From assembly GCA_016287755.1 (NCBI GenBank), contig JAEEWT010000001.1:268863-332862 (forward strand): a stretch of DNA of 64,000 nucleotides, in the 5' to 3' direction. The stretch comes from Prevotella sp. (lineage in GTDB: Bacteria > Bacteroidota > Bacteroidia > Bacteroidales > Bacteroidaceae). The notes beneath the pieces were generated by a model. It was not told the DNA's origin, ran no database searches, and was given only the letters and a program-made list of their open reading frames with translations. The translations under genes were made by a program, and so were the position numbers. This document shows positions 8,719 through 16,769 of this stretch, piece after piece. How positions within the stretch are numbered: position 1 is the stretch's first letter; each line of letters starts with the position of its first letter.

Positions 8719-10953
8719 ATGAGTAAAAGTATTCTAAAATATCTGTTCCTGCTTGCTACGGCGGTTCTTACCGCCTGTAGCAGCAGTGACGATGCTGAAG
8801 ACTCTGTGGCTCCCACCCTCTCTGAAACCGAGGTGAACGTGGAGTACGATGCCACCTGGTACAGTTTGACGGTTACTTCTCGTACCATCTGGAATGCCGT
8901 GGTGGAGAACGGCGGCGAGTGGCTCAAGTTGAAGGATGCCAAAGGTGTAGGAGGAACAGGTGAGAAACTCTCCTTCGAGATGACCCGCAACACCACCAAG
9001 TCGCCCCGTGTGGCCAACATCAAGGTGAGCAGCGGAACGGCCAGTACCCTGCTGAAGGTGACCCAAGGCCCCTCGTCCATCGAAATCATGGACGCGAGCC
9101 AGGTGAAGGACTTCGACAAATACTATAAACCACAGGAGTTCAACTTCGACATGCTACGCAATGATGCCAAGTGGTCGTGGTTCCGCTCCAAGCAGAGTGA
9201 GCACTTCTTCGTGTTCTGGGATGCTTACTTTGGCGACGACCCCAACAGCACCAACCTGAAAGAAGAAGACCGTGTGGATGTGGATGACCTGTTGCAGAAA
9301 GCAGAGCAGTTCTACAAGACCAACATCAACCGCCTGGGTATGGTGGTGACGGGTCAAGGAAAGTCGTACCTCGACCAGTACAAGATGGAGATCTATCTGC
9401 TCGACCCCACACCCGAATGGTGGGTAGCCACAGGCTCTGGCTATGACAATGTAATTGGTGCCCTCTGGGTGACACCCTCCACCTGCAAACCTGTAGGTTC
9501 CGTTATCGGTCATGAGATTGGACACTCGTTCCAGTATCAGACCTACTGCGACAATGTGAAGAACGGCGCCTCCAACGACTTCAAGTCGGGTTTCCGCTAT
9601 GGTTATGAAGGCTCTAATGGCGGTTGTGGCTTCTGGGAGCAATGTGCTCAATGGCAGTCGTATCAGGACTATCCCCAGCAGGCTCTCAACGACGACTGGA
9701 ATGCTGTTTGGTATCAACAGTGCCATCGTCATTTTGAGCACGAGTGGCAGCGCTATGCCTCCTACTACCTGCAGTACTACTGGACCCAGTTGCATGGCGA
9801 CAAGACCTTGGGCCGCATCTGGAACGAGTCAAAGTATCCTGAGGATGCTTCCCAAGCCTACATGCGCATCTTTGGCGTAAGCTACGACAACTACAAGAAA
9901 CAACTCTTTGAGTATGCCCAGCGTTGTGTCACCTTCGACTTCGACGGTACCCGCAGCTACTTCACCAATCAGAACAACTACTACAAAACTACCCTATACA
10001 ACCAGGACGGATACTACCAAATTAGCTACGAGCAATGTCCACAGCCTACAGGCTTTAACGTCATCAACCTCGACGTGCCTGCTGCCGGTACCAAGGTAAC
10101 AGTAAGCATGGAAGCCCTGAAGGCTGGTAGTAAGCTGCCCGATGCAGACCCCGGTAACCAGGTTGACGGCGACTTTAAGGTAGTAGGCTCTGTCTCTAAT
10201 TATAATAAAGTGGGCAACGATCAGGCTGTAGCCTATGGCTTCGTGGCGCTGAAGGAGGATGGCAGTCGTGACTACAGTGAGATGAACCTCACCGATGCCA
10301 AGGGTACGGCTACCTATACCGTACCTGCCAAGACCAAGATGCTTTACCTCGTGGTGCAGGGAGCTCCCAAGAGCTACCGTCAGTGTCCATGGGACGAGAA
10401 AGAAGAAACCGATATGCAGTGTCCCTACCGTTTCAAGATTGACGGTACCGACCTCTACGGCAACTTCTCCATCGACACCAGCAAGAACCCCACAGATGTA
10501 GCGTTCACCTTCGACGTGAAATGCAATGCTGCCTCCGATGACTATGTCCAAGGCACTATCCAATTGCAGGGCAACGATTTGAAGAAGCTGGCACAAGCCT
10601 TCGTCATGCAGCCTTCTGAGCTAAGCGGTGCCACACTTCCCATTGCTGTCAACACCACTGCCGATCCTACAGAGGGGAAGGTGGCATTAGGACTCATCCA
10701 ATCCAACGGCAAAACCACCTTTGAATATACGGCCAACGTAGGATTCTGGTGCAATGCCAAGGGTGACCTTGACGTATGGGGAGCTACAGCCCCGGTCTAT
10801 GTGGAGTACGACAAAGACACGTTCACTTTCACCTACGGTCATCGTGCAGGAGTGAGCAAGGCAGGAGAGAAATACACCCTCAAGCCTGTCCTTGTCTATA
10901 CCAAGGGCGGCAAGCAGTATAAGGCCATCATCACGCTGAACATGCAGTTCTAA
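8719..10953 (+). CDS. BACON-DUF6055-DUF4859 lipoprotein with HExxH motif
   Basis: A 744-residue lipoprotein (lipobox LTAC, Cys20). Residues ~30-115 look like a BACON beta-sandwich (often a carbohydrate or mucin binder). Residues ~130-600 match what I recognise as DUF6055. They contain H265-E-I-G-H269 followed 38 residues later by Glu307 in GFWEQCAQW, the layout expected of a gluzincin-type zinc metallopeptidase. Residues ~605-744 are a DUF4859-like module, as in the upstream gene. A paralogue of the central domain lies at 12748-16713. Peptidase activity is inferred from the motif only. A rho-independent terminator follows. Confidence 0.75.
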   Translation: MSKSILKYLFLLATAVLTACSSSDDAEDSVAPTLSETEVNVEYDATWYSLTVTSRTIWNAVVENGGEWLKLKDAKGVGGTGEKLSFEMTRNTTKSPRVANIKVSSGTASTLLKVTQGPSSIEIMDASQVKDFDKYYKPQEFNFDMLRNDAKWSWFRSKQSEHFFVFWDAYFGDDPNSTNLKEEDRVDVDDLLQKAEQFYKTNINRLGMVVTGQGKSYLDQYKMEIYLLDPTPEWWVATGSGYDNVIGALWVTPSTCKPVGSVIGHEIGHSFQYQTYCDNVKNGASNDFKSGFRYGYEGSNGGCGFWEQCAQWQSYQDYPQQALNDDWNAVWYQQCHRHFEHEWQRYASYYLQYYWTQLHGDKTLGRIWNESKYPEDASQAYMRIFGVSYDNYKKQLFEYAQRCVTFDFDGTRSYFTNQNNYYKTTLYNQDGYYQISYEQCPQPTGFNVINLDVPAAGTKVTVSMEALKAGSKLPDADPGNQVDGDFKVVGSVSNYNKVGNDQAVAYGFVALKEDGSRDYSEMNLTDAKGTATYTVPAKTKMLYLVVQGAPKSYRQCPWDEKEETDMQCPYRFKIDGTDLYGNFSIDTSKNPTDVAFTFDVKCNAASDDYVQGTIQLQGNDLKKLAQAFVMQPSELSGATLPIAVNTTADPTEGKVALGLIQSNGKTTFEYTANVGFWCNAKGDLDVWGATAPVYVEYDKDTFTFTYGHRAGVSKAGEKYTLKPVLVYTKGGKQYKAIITLNMQF

Positions 10954-11002
10954 ACAAAATTGAATTATTTAACCATTGTAAACTTAGTTTTTTAGGTTAG
11001 TC

Positions 11003-11046
11003 ACGAGGGTCTGGCTCTGTAATAGGAGCCGCCCCTCGTCGTTTTT
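11003..11046 (+). terminator. Rho-independent terminator inside the utilisation locus
   Basis: Stem ACGAGGG (11003-11009) pairs with CCCTCGT (11033-11039), with an inner stem GGCTC (11013-11017) / GAGCC (11026-11030), followed by GTTTTT. It separates the GH127-SusCD-DUF6055 unit from the CotH-GH43 unit. Confidence 0.85.
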
Positions 11047-11092
11047 AGAGTGACGAGATACAAGCTCCGAGTTCAGAGTTGTGTTTGCAGAC

Positions 11093-12727
11093 ATGAAAAC
11101 AAGACATATTCTTTTCTACATGATGGGGGTACTGCTGGTGGCAGGCTGCTCATCAGACAACGAAGAGCCTGACGAAGACGGCTCTCAAAAGAAGATTGAG
11201 GCTGTGGATAAGACGGTCTATCATGCAGATGAATTTGCTGCATATCTTCGCTACGACGAAACCAACAAAGAATGGCTGATCCAGGTAAACACAGAGGAGG
11301 ATAACCCTTTCCCCTGGGGAGATGAACTTGGGGTGCATATCACGGTCGGCAATTTTCGGGAGGAATACCGCCAGTATCAGAATCAGCGCGTGCTGCTCTC
11401 GGGCAGCTATCAGCAGCTCTATGCAATAGAGGTGTTACCCGGCGTTGCCTACGTGAACTATTACATCTTCACTATAGAGACCATACGGCTCTGTGAAGCG
11501 GAGGAGCATCATCATACGCTGCCCGCCCGCTATCGCGTGGCGACGATGACGATTACGACCGACAATGGCGCGAAGGTCGATTCGAAGGAAAAGGCCGACT
11601 ATCGCCCGTGTACCATCAAAATAGAATCCGACACTGCCGCCTGGAATTACGAAGGGCGCGGACGCATCCGCGGACGAGGCAACTCCACTTGGAAATGGTA
11701 CCCCAAGAAGCCCTATCGCATCAAGCTCGACGAGAAGGCCTCCATCCTCGGACTCGCCGACGACAAAGACTGGGTTCTCTTGGCCAACTATCGCGACCCG
11801 ACCCACCTGATGAACACCTTCGTATTTGAGATGGGGCAGGGGCTGGGCATGCCCTATACCAATCATACGCGTTACGTGGAAGTGACGCTCAACGGCGAGT
11901 ACATCGGACTCTACCAGCTGACAGAGCAGGTGGAGCAGGGAAAGAACCGCGTGAACATTGACGGCAAGCAAGGCTGGCTGATAGCGCTCGATGTGGACGA
12001 CGGCCCCCAGGAGGCTCCCACGGCAACCGACAATTTCTGGTCGGCGGTCTATAGAATGCCCGTCTGCGTGAAAAGTCCCGAGGCGTCCGACTATGCCACG
12101 CCGGAGACGCTCTGCGACGACGCCCGTGCCGCACTGGAAACGCTGGAACGCGCCGTGCTCAATCACGACTACGAGGCGCTGGCACACGTCTGCAACATTC
12201 CCGTGATGATTGACTACCTGCTCATTCAGGAGTATATATATAATGTAGAAGTGGCAGCTCCGCGCAGCATCTTCCTCTTCAAGGAGAAAGGGGATGGCAC
12301 TAAGTGGACTTTCGGCCCCTTGTGGGATTTCGACGCCGGCTTCGATTTCGACTGGAGCCAGATGACCACCGGTCACCGCTTCTTCAGCGACTATCGCGAA
12401 ACCGTGCTCGGCACCGACCCTGCCAACCACGTGAGCGACTACACCTACACTCCCAGCTTCTTTACCGACATGTGGAAGAATCGGCAATTCGTTGGAGAAG
12501 TGAAGACCCACTGGAAGGCCTTGATGCCAAGAATTATGGGTGAGTTCTGGCCTGAAGTCAAGCGCTACGCCGAAGCAGCCGCCGAAGCCATGGAGCGCGA
12601 TGCCAGGCGCTGGCCTATTGACAAAGACTTTAAGACCGAAATCAACCGCATGGAGAAGTGGCTCAGCAGCCGCTCCGTCTATATGGACAACATTGTAAAC
12701 AACTATCCGCTTTTAAGTGAAGAGTGA
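11093..12727 (+). CDS. CotH-kinase-like secreted lipoprotein
   Basis: Lipoprotein (Cys19 in VAGC) with a CotH domain, the atypical protein-kinase fold first known from Bacillus spore coats. Recognisable elements are RGRGNSTW, PKKPYRIKL, the GEYIGLYQL strand and the metal-binding loop GPLWDFDAGFD (Asp412, Asp414). The N-terminal ~120 residues are of unknown type. I prefer ATG 11093 to GTG 11081 because it starts right at the signal peptide. It follows a terminator, so it needs its own promoter or read-through; only a weak -7-like TGTGTTTG (11080-11087) is visible. A kinase or glycan-modifying role at the cell surface is possible but untested. Confidence 0.85.
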   Translation: MKTRHILFYMMGVLLVAGCSSDNEEPDEDGSQKKIEAVDKTVYHADEFAAYLRYDETNKEWLIQVNTEEDNPFPWGDELGVHITVGNFREEYRQYQNQRVLLSGSYQQLYAIEVLPGVAYVNYYIFTIETIRLCEAEEHHHTLPARYRVATMTITTDNGAKVDSKEKADYRPCTIKIESDTAAWNYEGRGRIRGRGNSTWKWYPKKPYRIKLDEKASILGLADDKDWVLLANYRDPTHLMNTFVFEMGQGLGMPYTNHTRYVEVTLNGEYIGLYQLTEQVEQGKNRVNIDGKQGWLIALDVDDGPQEAPTATDNFWSAVYRMPVCVKSPEASDYATPETLCDDARAALETLERAVLNHDYEALAHVCNIPVMIDYLLIQEYIYNVEVAAPRSIFLFKEKGDGTKWTFGPLWDFDAGFDFDWSQMTTGHRFFSDYRETVLGTDPANHVSDYTYTPSFFTDMWKNRQFVGEVKTHWKALMPRIMGEFWPEVKRYAEAAAEAMERDARRWPIDKDFKTEINRMEKWLSSRSVYMDNIVNNYPLLSEE

Positions 12728-12747
12728 AGAATTGAAATGAATACAAA

Positions 12748-15700
12748 ATGAAAAGAGTGATACTGTTTATCTTGGGGACTTGCGCCAGCTTGAGCCTCAA
12801 CGCACAAAAGAAGATTTACATCCCTGATGACCTGCGGGGAATGAACCTTGAGGCAGACACATCGCGTTGGAGTTTCAAGCGGAGCATCGAGACCAATGAC
12901 CTCATCCTAATGTGGGAGCGTGGTTTTGGCCATGACACCAGTAAACCGCCCATGCTGGAGGGAAAGCCCATGAGTTTCAACCTGGGGAACCTGCGCGACA
13001 GGGTGCAGTCTTTCTATACCTTCTTCCGCGACACCTTAGGATTCTCGAAACCTGGTTCCAAGTGCGACCAGTACAAAATGATGGTGATGGTGAACTACTC
13101 TCTCGACGGTACAGCTTATGGTGGCACCTACGACAATTTCATTGGAGCGCTTTGGGTGGCTCCCAACCGCATTCAAGACGAGAAAATGAACTGCATGGCA
13201 CATGAGCTGGGCCACTCGTTCCAGCTGCAGATTCCTGCTGATAGTGTCGGCGATGCCTGGGGCGGAAGCGGCTTTTTTGAGATGACCTCCCAGTGGATGC
13301 TCTGGCAGGTGAACCCCGACTGGCTTACCGACGAGAACTATCATTTCGAGGCTTTCAAAAATCTCACCCATAAAGCCTTCCTCCATCTGGAAAACATCTA
13401 TCACTCACCCTACGTCATCCAGTGGTGGAGTGACCTGCATGGAAGGAAGTCGATTGCCGAGCTCTACCGACAGGGAAGGATAGGCGAAGACCCCGTGATG
13501 ACCTATAAGAGAATGTATGGTCTTAGTCAGCAGGACTTCTGCGACGAGATGTTTAGAGGTTATCAGCACCTGGTAAACTTCGACTTCAAGCATGCCCGCA
13601 AGGAGACAAGGAAGTATGCCTGCGCCTTCGACACTGAACTGACAGAAAGTGAGGGATGGCTGAGTCCGAAACACTATCCCGAGGAATACGGTTTCAATGC
13701 CATACTACTTGACGACAAGGTGGATTTGAATGCAGAAGGTTTCGGTTTACAGATAAGGGGCGAAAACCTGCGCTACGGCTTTGTAGGCATCACCACCGAC
13801 GATGAGGAGATTTATGGAGACATCAATACTGCGAGCTTCACCGTACCTCAGGGAAAAACGCTGCGACACTTGTATCTGATTGTCATGGGAGCACCCGTCT
13901 TACATGAGCAGATACCTATGCCTACGGAAGAGAATCCTGAGCCGAAGGTAGATCTGAAGCAGTTTACCTATTCGTTCAAGGTGTGTGCCTACCCCCAAAG
14001 AACTGCCCAATGGAACACCCCCGGAGCAGGCAACCCCATTATTCCAGGCTATTTTGCCGACCCCACCATCCGCAAGTTTGGCGACACCTATTATCTCTAT
14101 GCCACCACCGATGGCACAGGCAATGGCTATGGTCCTGCCCAGGTGTGGGTATCGAAGGATTTCCGTCACTGGAAGAACATAGTCATGAACTGGCCCACCA
14201 CCGAGGTGGTATGGGCTCCCGATGTGGTACAGCAACACGACGGTACCTTCCGCTACTATTACTGCGAGCCCTGTAACATCAACATTGGTGAGAGCGCGTC
14301 GCCCATCGGTCCCTGGCACAACATCCTGGGTAAGGAAGATGCTGTAATGGTGCCCGACCGTTATGTGCACAATGTCATCACGCTCGACCCTCAGCTCTTC
14401 CGGGATGATGACGGACAGGAGTATCTCTACTTCACCACATGGGGCATCTACGAGGGCTTTGGTTGTGGCGTGGCCAAGTTAAGTGGTAAGAAGCCAACTG
14501 CTGGCGATGCCCGTTATTGGCGTGAGGACGCTCCACAACCTATTGCTGCCGATGAATTCTTTTCAGAAAAACGACTCATCCCCAACACCGAACTGAAAGA
14601 TATTTTCGAGGCGCCCTTTATGTTTAAGCGGGGCGACACCTATTATTTCACCTACTCATCGGGCTCTTGTCACGACCACACCTACCGGGTGCAGTACGCC
14701 ACATCAAAGACTGGTCCTATGGGGCCTTTCGAGTATCAGGGATGCATACTGGAGACCAATGCCGACGGCACCATTCATGGTCCTGGGCACCACAGCATAC
14801 TGGAGGAGAACGGACACTACTACATGGTTTATCATCGCCACAACAATCCTCATGCCGTGCATGGTTTCAACCGTCAGGTGTGTATCGACGAACTACTATT
14901 CGATGAGGATGGGCACATATTACCCGTTGTTCCCACCCACGATACCAAGAATGTAGGTCTTACGACAGCTCAAACGTACAAGAACCTGGCCTACGGAGCC
15001 AAGGTCACGGCCAGCAGCAGTTATGACAGTTGGTTTAAGCCCGAATATGCCGTTGACGACAATAACGGTACGCTGTGGAAGGCCAAATGCACCAATTGGG
15101 ATGCTGAGAAGCACGTTGAATGGTTACAGATAGACCTAGGCAAGCCAACCAAGTTCAGCGAGGTGTGGACAGCGTTTGAGTATCCCACCTTTTTCTACCA
15201 GTACCTGATAGAGACCTCTATGGACGGCAAAACATGGACCCTCTATGCCGACCGTACCGACAATACCATGCAAGGCTCGCCGATGATTGACCATAAGAAG
15301 GCAAAGGCACGCTACCTGCGCATCAGCATTACAGATACCCAGAAGAACGGTCACATGCCTGCCATTTGGAACATAAAGGTGTGGCAGAAGGCACCCCAGC
15401 TGCCCGATACTGAGGTAGAGCAGAACGATGGCTATCCGGGCGTGCACCAGAAGGATGTGGAGCCATCGGTACGACTCCAGAACGCCTCCATCACACTTGA
15501 TGCCAACATACTGGGTTCGGGCAGAAAGCAGCCTACAGATGTAACGGAGGTAACGACCACTGAAGACTTAAAACTCACAGCCAACAACCCCCTGCGCCTC
15601 AGAGTAAAAGACGGCCGGTGGGCACTCTTCTTCAACGGTTCTCAGTCGTTGACCAGCAACCATCCGTTGTCAGAGGTTTATCGATATAATGCACCTTATA

Positions 15701-16713
15701 CCATCAGTGCCTGGGCCCTTCAAACAGAGGTGGGACCTGTGCCAACACTCGTTTCGCTCAGTAGCTCACACGCCGATCTGGCCACCACTGAACTGCGTTT
15801 GGGATCCGACAGCGGCGCCGGACTGGTGAACCACAACGGCTCGTTTGAAAGTTGCGGCGTTCCCGAGGCTGTAAAAGCGTCTGAAGGTCAGTGGCATCAT
15901 TGGGTGGTGACTTTCGACGGATGGAAGGAGAGCATCTATCGCGATGGAGAACTGATACATGAGCAGAACAACTTCATCATGGTAAGACCCGAAGGGAGAA
16001 TCGTGATAGGTGCCGACGGGAGTGGTTCCAACTGTTTCCGTGGCTATCTGAACCAGCTATCCATCCAGCCGCGTTCACTCACAGCCAACGAGGTAAGGAC
16101 GTTGTATCAAGAACGTAAAGATGAGCATCTGCCTTCACTGGGCGATGATGATTTTGACGAAAGCGATCCCAACAGTCGGTTCTCGCTCACACCCGACATG
16201 AAACTTGTGTACGAGAAAGCGGAAGAACAAACGCTGACTGCTACCTCGGCAGACTTCCAAAGCGACCCGCTGAACAATGGCGGACGGATCTGTAAAGAGG
16301 TGGAGGGCGACTTTGTCATGATGACTCATTTCGTGGATATGGAAGGATTGAAAGAGCACAAGGTGAAGAGCTATAACGAATGTGGCCTACTGGTATCAGG
16401 GGGTGAGAAGTTCTATCAGTTGGGCGTGTTCCCGTTATACAACAGCGGTAATATTTTCACCATTATCAGCAGTGAAGGACGACCCCAATACCCCAACTAC
16501 AAAGGTTATGTGTTCGACCGCATCCTGCAGTTCGAGCGCCGTGGCAACCTTCTCTTTGCCCGCACCAGTAGCGATGGGAAAACATGGCACAACATGCCTG
16601 GCTCACCTGTGGAGGTAACAGTCCCCAAGCTCAATGTGGGCATCTACCAAACCACATACAGCAACAACCTGTCGTGGGCGAAGCTGAAGGACATCGTTAT
16701 TTATCAGAGATAA
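12748..16713 (+). CDS. Multidomain DUF6055 - GH43 - F5/8C - LamG-like - DUF1349-like enzyme
   Basis: A 1321-residue exported protein (signal peptide ending NAQ). Residues ~25-410 are a second DUF6055-like domain with H152-E-L-G-H156 and Glu178 in GFFEMTSQW. Residues ~430-735 are a GH43 five-bladed propeller: base Asp438 (YFADP), pKa modulator Asp547 (TLDPQ) and general acid Glu621 (FEAP), as in arabinofuranosidases and xylosidases. Residues ~745-885 resemble an F5/8 type C (CBM32-like) module, ~930-1120 a LamG/concanavalin-like module, and ~1140-1321 a DUF1349-like beta-sandwich. It starts 20 bp after the CotH gene. Fusion of a putative peptidase-like domain with an arabinose-type hydrolase is unusual. 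No lipobox is present. Confidence 0.85.
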   Translation: MKRVILFILGTCASLSLNAQKKIYIPDDLRGMNLEADTSRWSFKRSIETNDLILMWERGFGHDTSKPPMLEGKPMSFNLGNLRDRVQSFYTFFRDTLGFSKPGSKCDQYKMMVMVNYSLDGTAYGGTYDNFIGALWVAPNRIQDEKMNCMAHELGHSFQLQIPADSVGDAWGGSGFFEMTSQWMLWQVNPDWLTDENYHFEAFKNLTHKAFLHLENIYHSPYVIQWWSDLHGRKSIAELYRQGRIGEDPVMTYKRMYGLSQQDFCDEMFRGYQHLVNFDFKHARKETRKYACAFDTELTESEGWLSPKHYPEEYGFNAILLDDKVDLNAEGFGLQIRGENLRYGFVGITTDDEEIYGDINTASFTVPQGKTLRHLYLIVMGAPVLHEQIPMPTEENPEPKVDLKQFTYSFKVCAYPQRTAQWNTPGAGNPIIPGYFADPTIRKFGDTYYLYATTDGTGNGYGPAQVWVSKDFRHWKNIVMNWPTTEVVWAPDVVQQHDGTFRYYYCEPCNINIGESASPIGPWHNILGKEDAVMVPDRYVHNVITLDPQLFRDDDGQEYLYFTTWGIYEGFGCGVAKLSGKKPTAGDARYWREDAPQPIAADEFFSEKRLIPNTELKDIFEAPFMFKRGDTYYFTYSSGSCHDHTYRVQYATSKTGPMGPFEYQGCILETNADGTIHGPGHHSILEENGHYYMVYHRHNNPHAVHGFNRQVCIDELLFDEDGHILPVVPTHDTKNVGLTTAQTYKNLAYGAKVTASSSYDSWFKPEYAVDDNNGTLWKAKCTNWDAEKHVEWLQIDLGKPTKFSEVWTAFEYPTFFYQYLIETSMDGKTWTLYADRTDNTMQGSPMIDHKKAKARYLRISITDTQKNGHMPAIWNIKVWQKAPQLPDTEVEQNDGYPGVHQKDVEPSVRLQNASITLDANILGSGRKQPTDVTEVTTTEDLKLTANNPLRLRVKDGRWALFFNGSQSLTSNHPLSEVYRYNAPYTISAWALQTEVGPVPTLVSLSSSHADLATTELRLGSDSGAGLVNHNGSFESCGVPEAVKASEGQWHHWVVTFDGWKESIYRDGELIHEQNNFIMVRPEGRIVIGADGSGSNCFRGYLNQLSIQPRSLTANEVRTLYQERKDEHLPSLGDDDFDESDPNSRFSLTPDMKLVYEKAEEQTLTATSADFQSDPLNNGGRICKEVEGDFVMMTHFVDMEGLKEHKVKSYNECGLLVSGGEKFYQLGVFPLYNSGNIFTIISSEGRPQYPNYKGYVFDRILQFERRGNLLFARTSSDGKTWHNMPGSPVEVTVPKLNVGIYQTTYSNNLSWAKLKDIVIYQR

Positions 16714-16752
16714 ATAGTTGACGGTTCTTTTGGCGGTTTCACAGTTTATTTG

Positions 16753-16760
16753 TATTTTTG
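16753..16760 (+). promoter_or_regulatory. -7 box TATTTTTG for the hybrid regulator
   Basis: Matches the Bacteroidota TAnnTTTG consensus, with TTTTG at 16728-16732 as a -33 candidate 20 bp upstream. The ATG at 16770 lies only 9 bp further on, implying a nearly leaderless transcript. Confidence 0.6.
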
Positions 16761-16769
16761 TCACATACA

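Noticed and set aside
11435..12511. Minus-strand reading frame opposite the CotH gene (358 codons)
   Set aside because: Shadow frame; the plus strand has clear CotH motifs.
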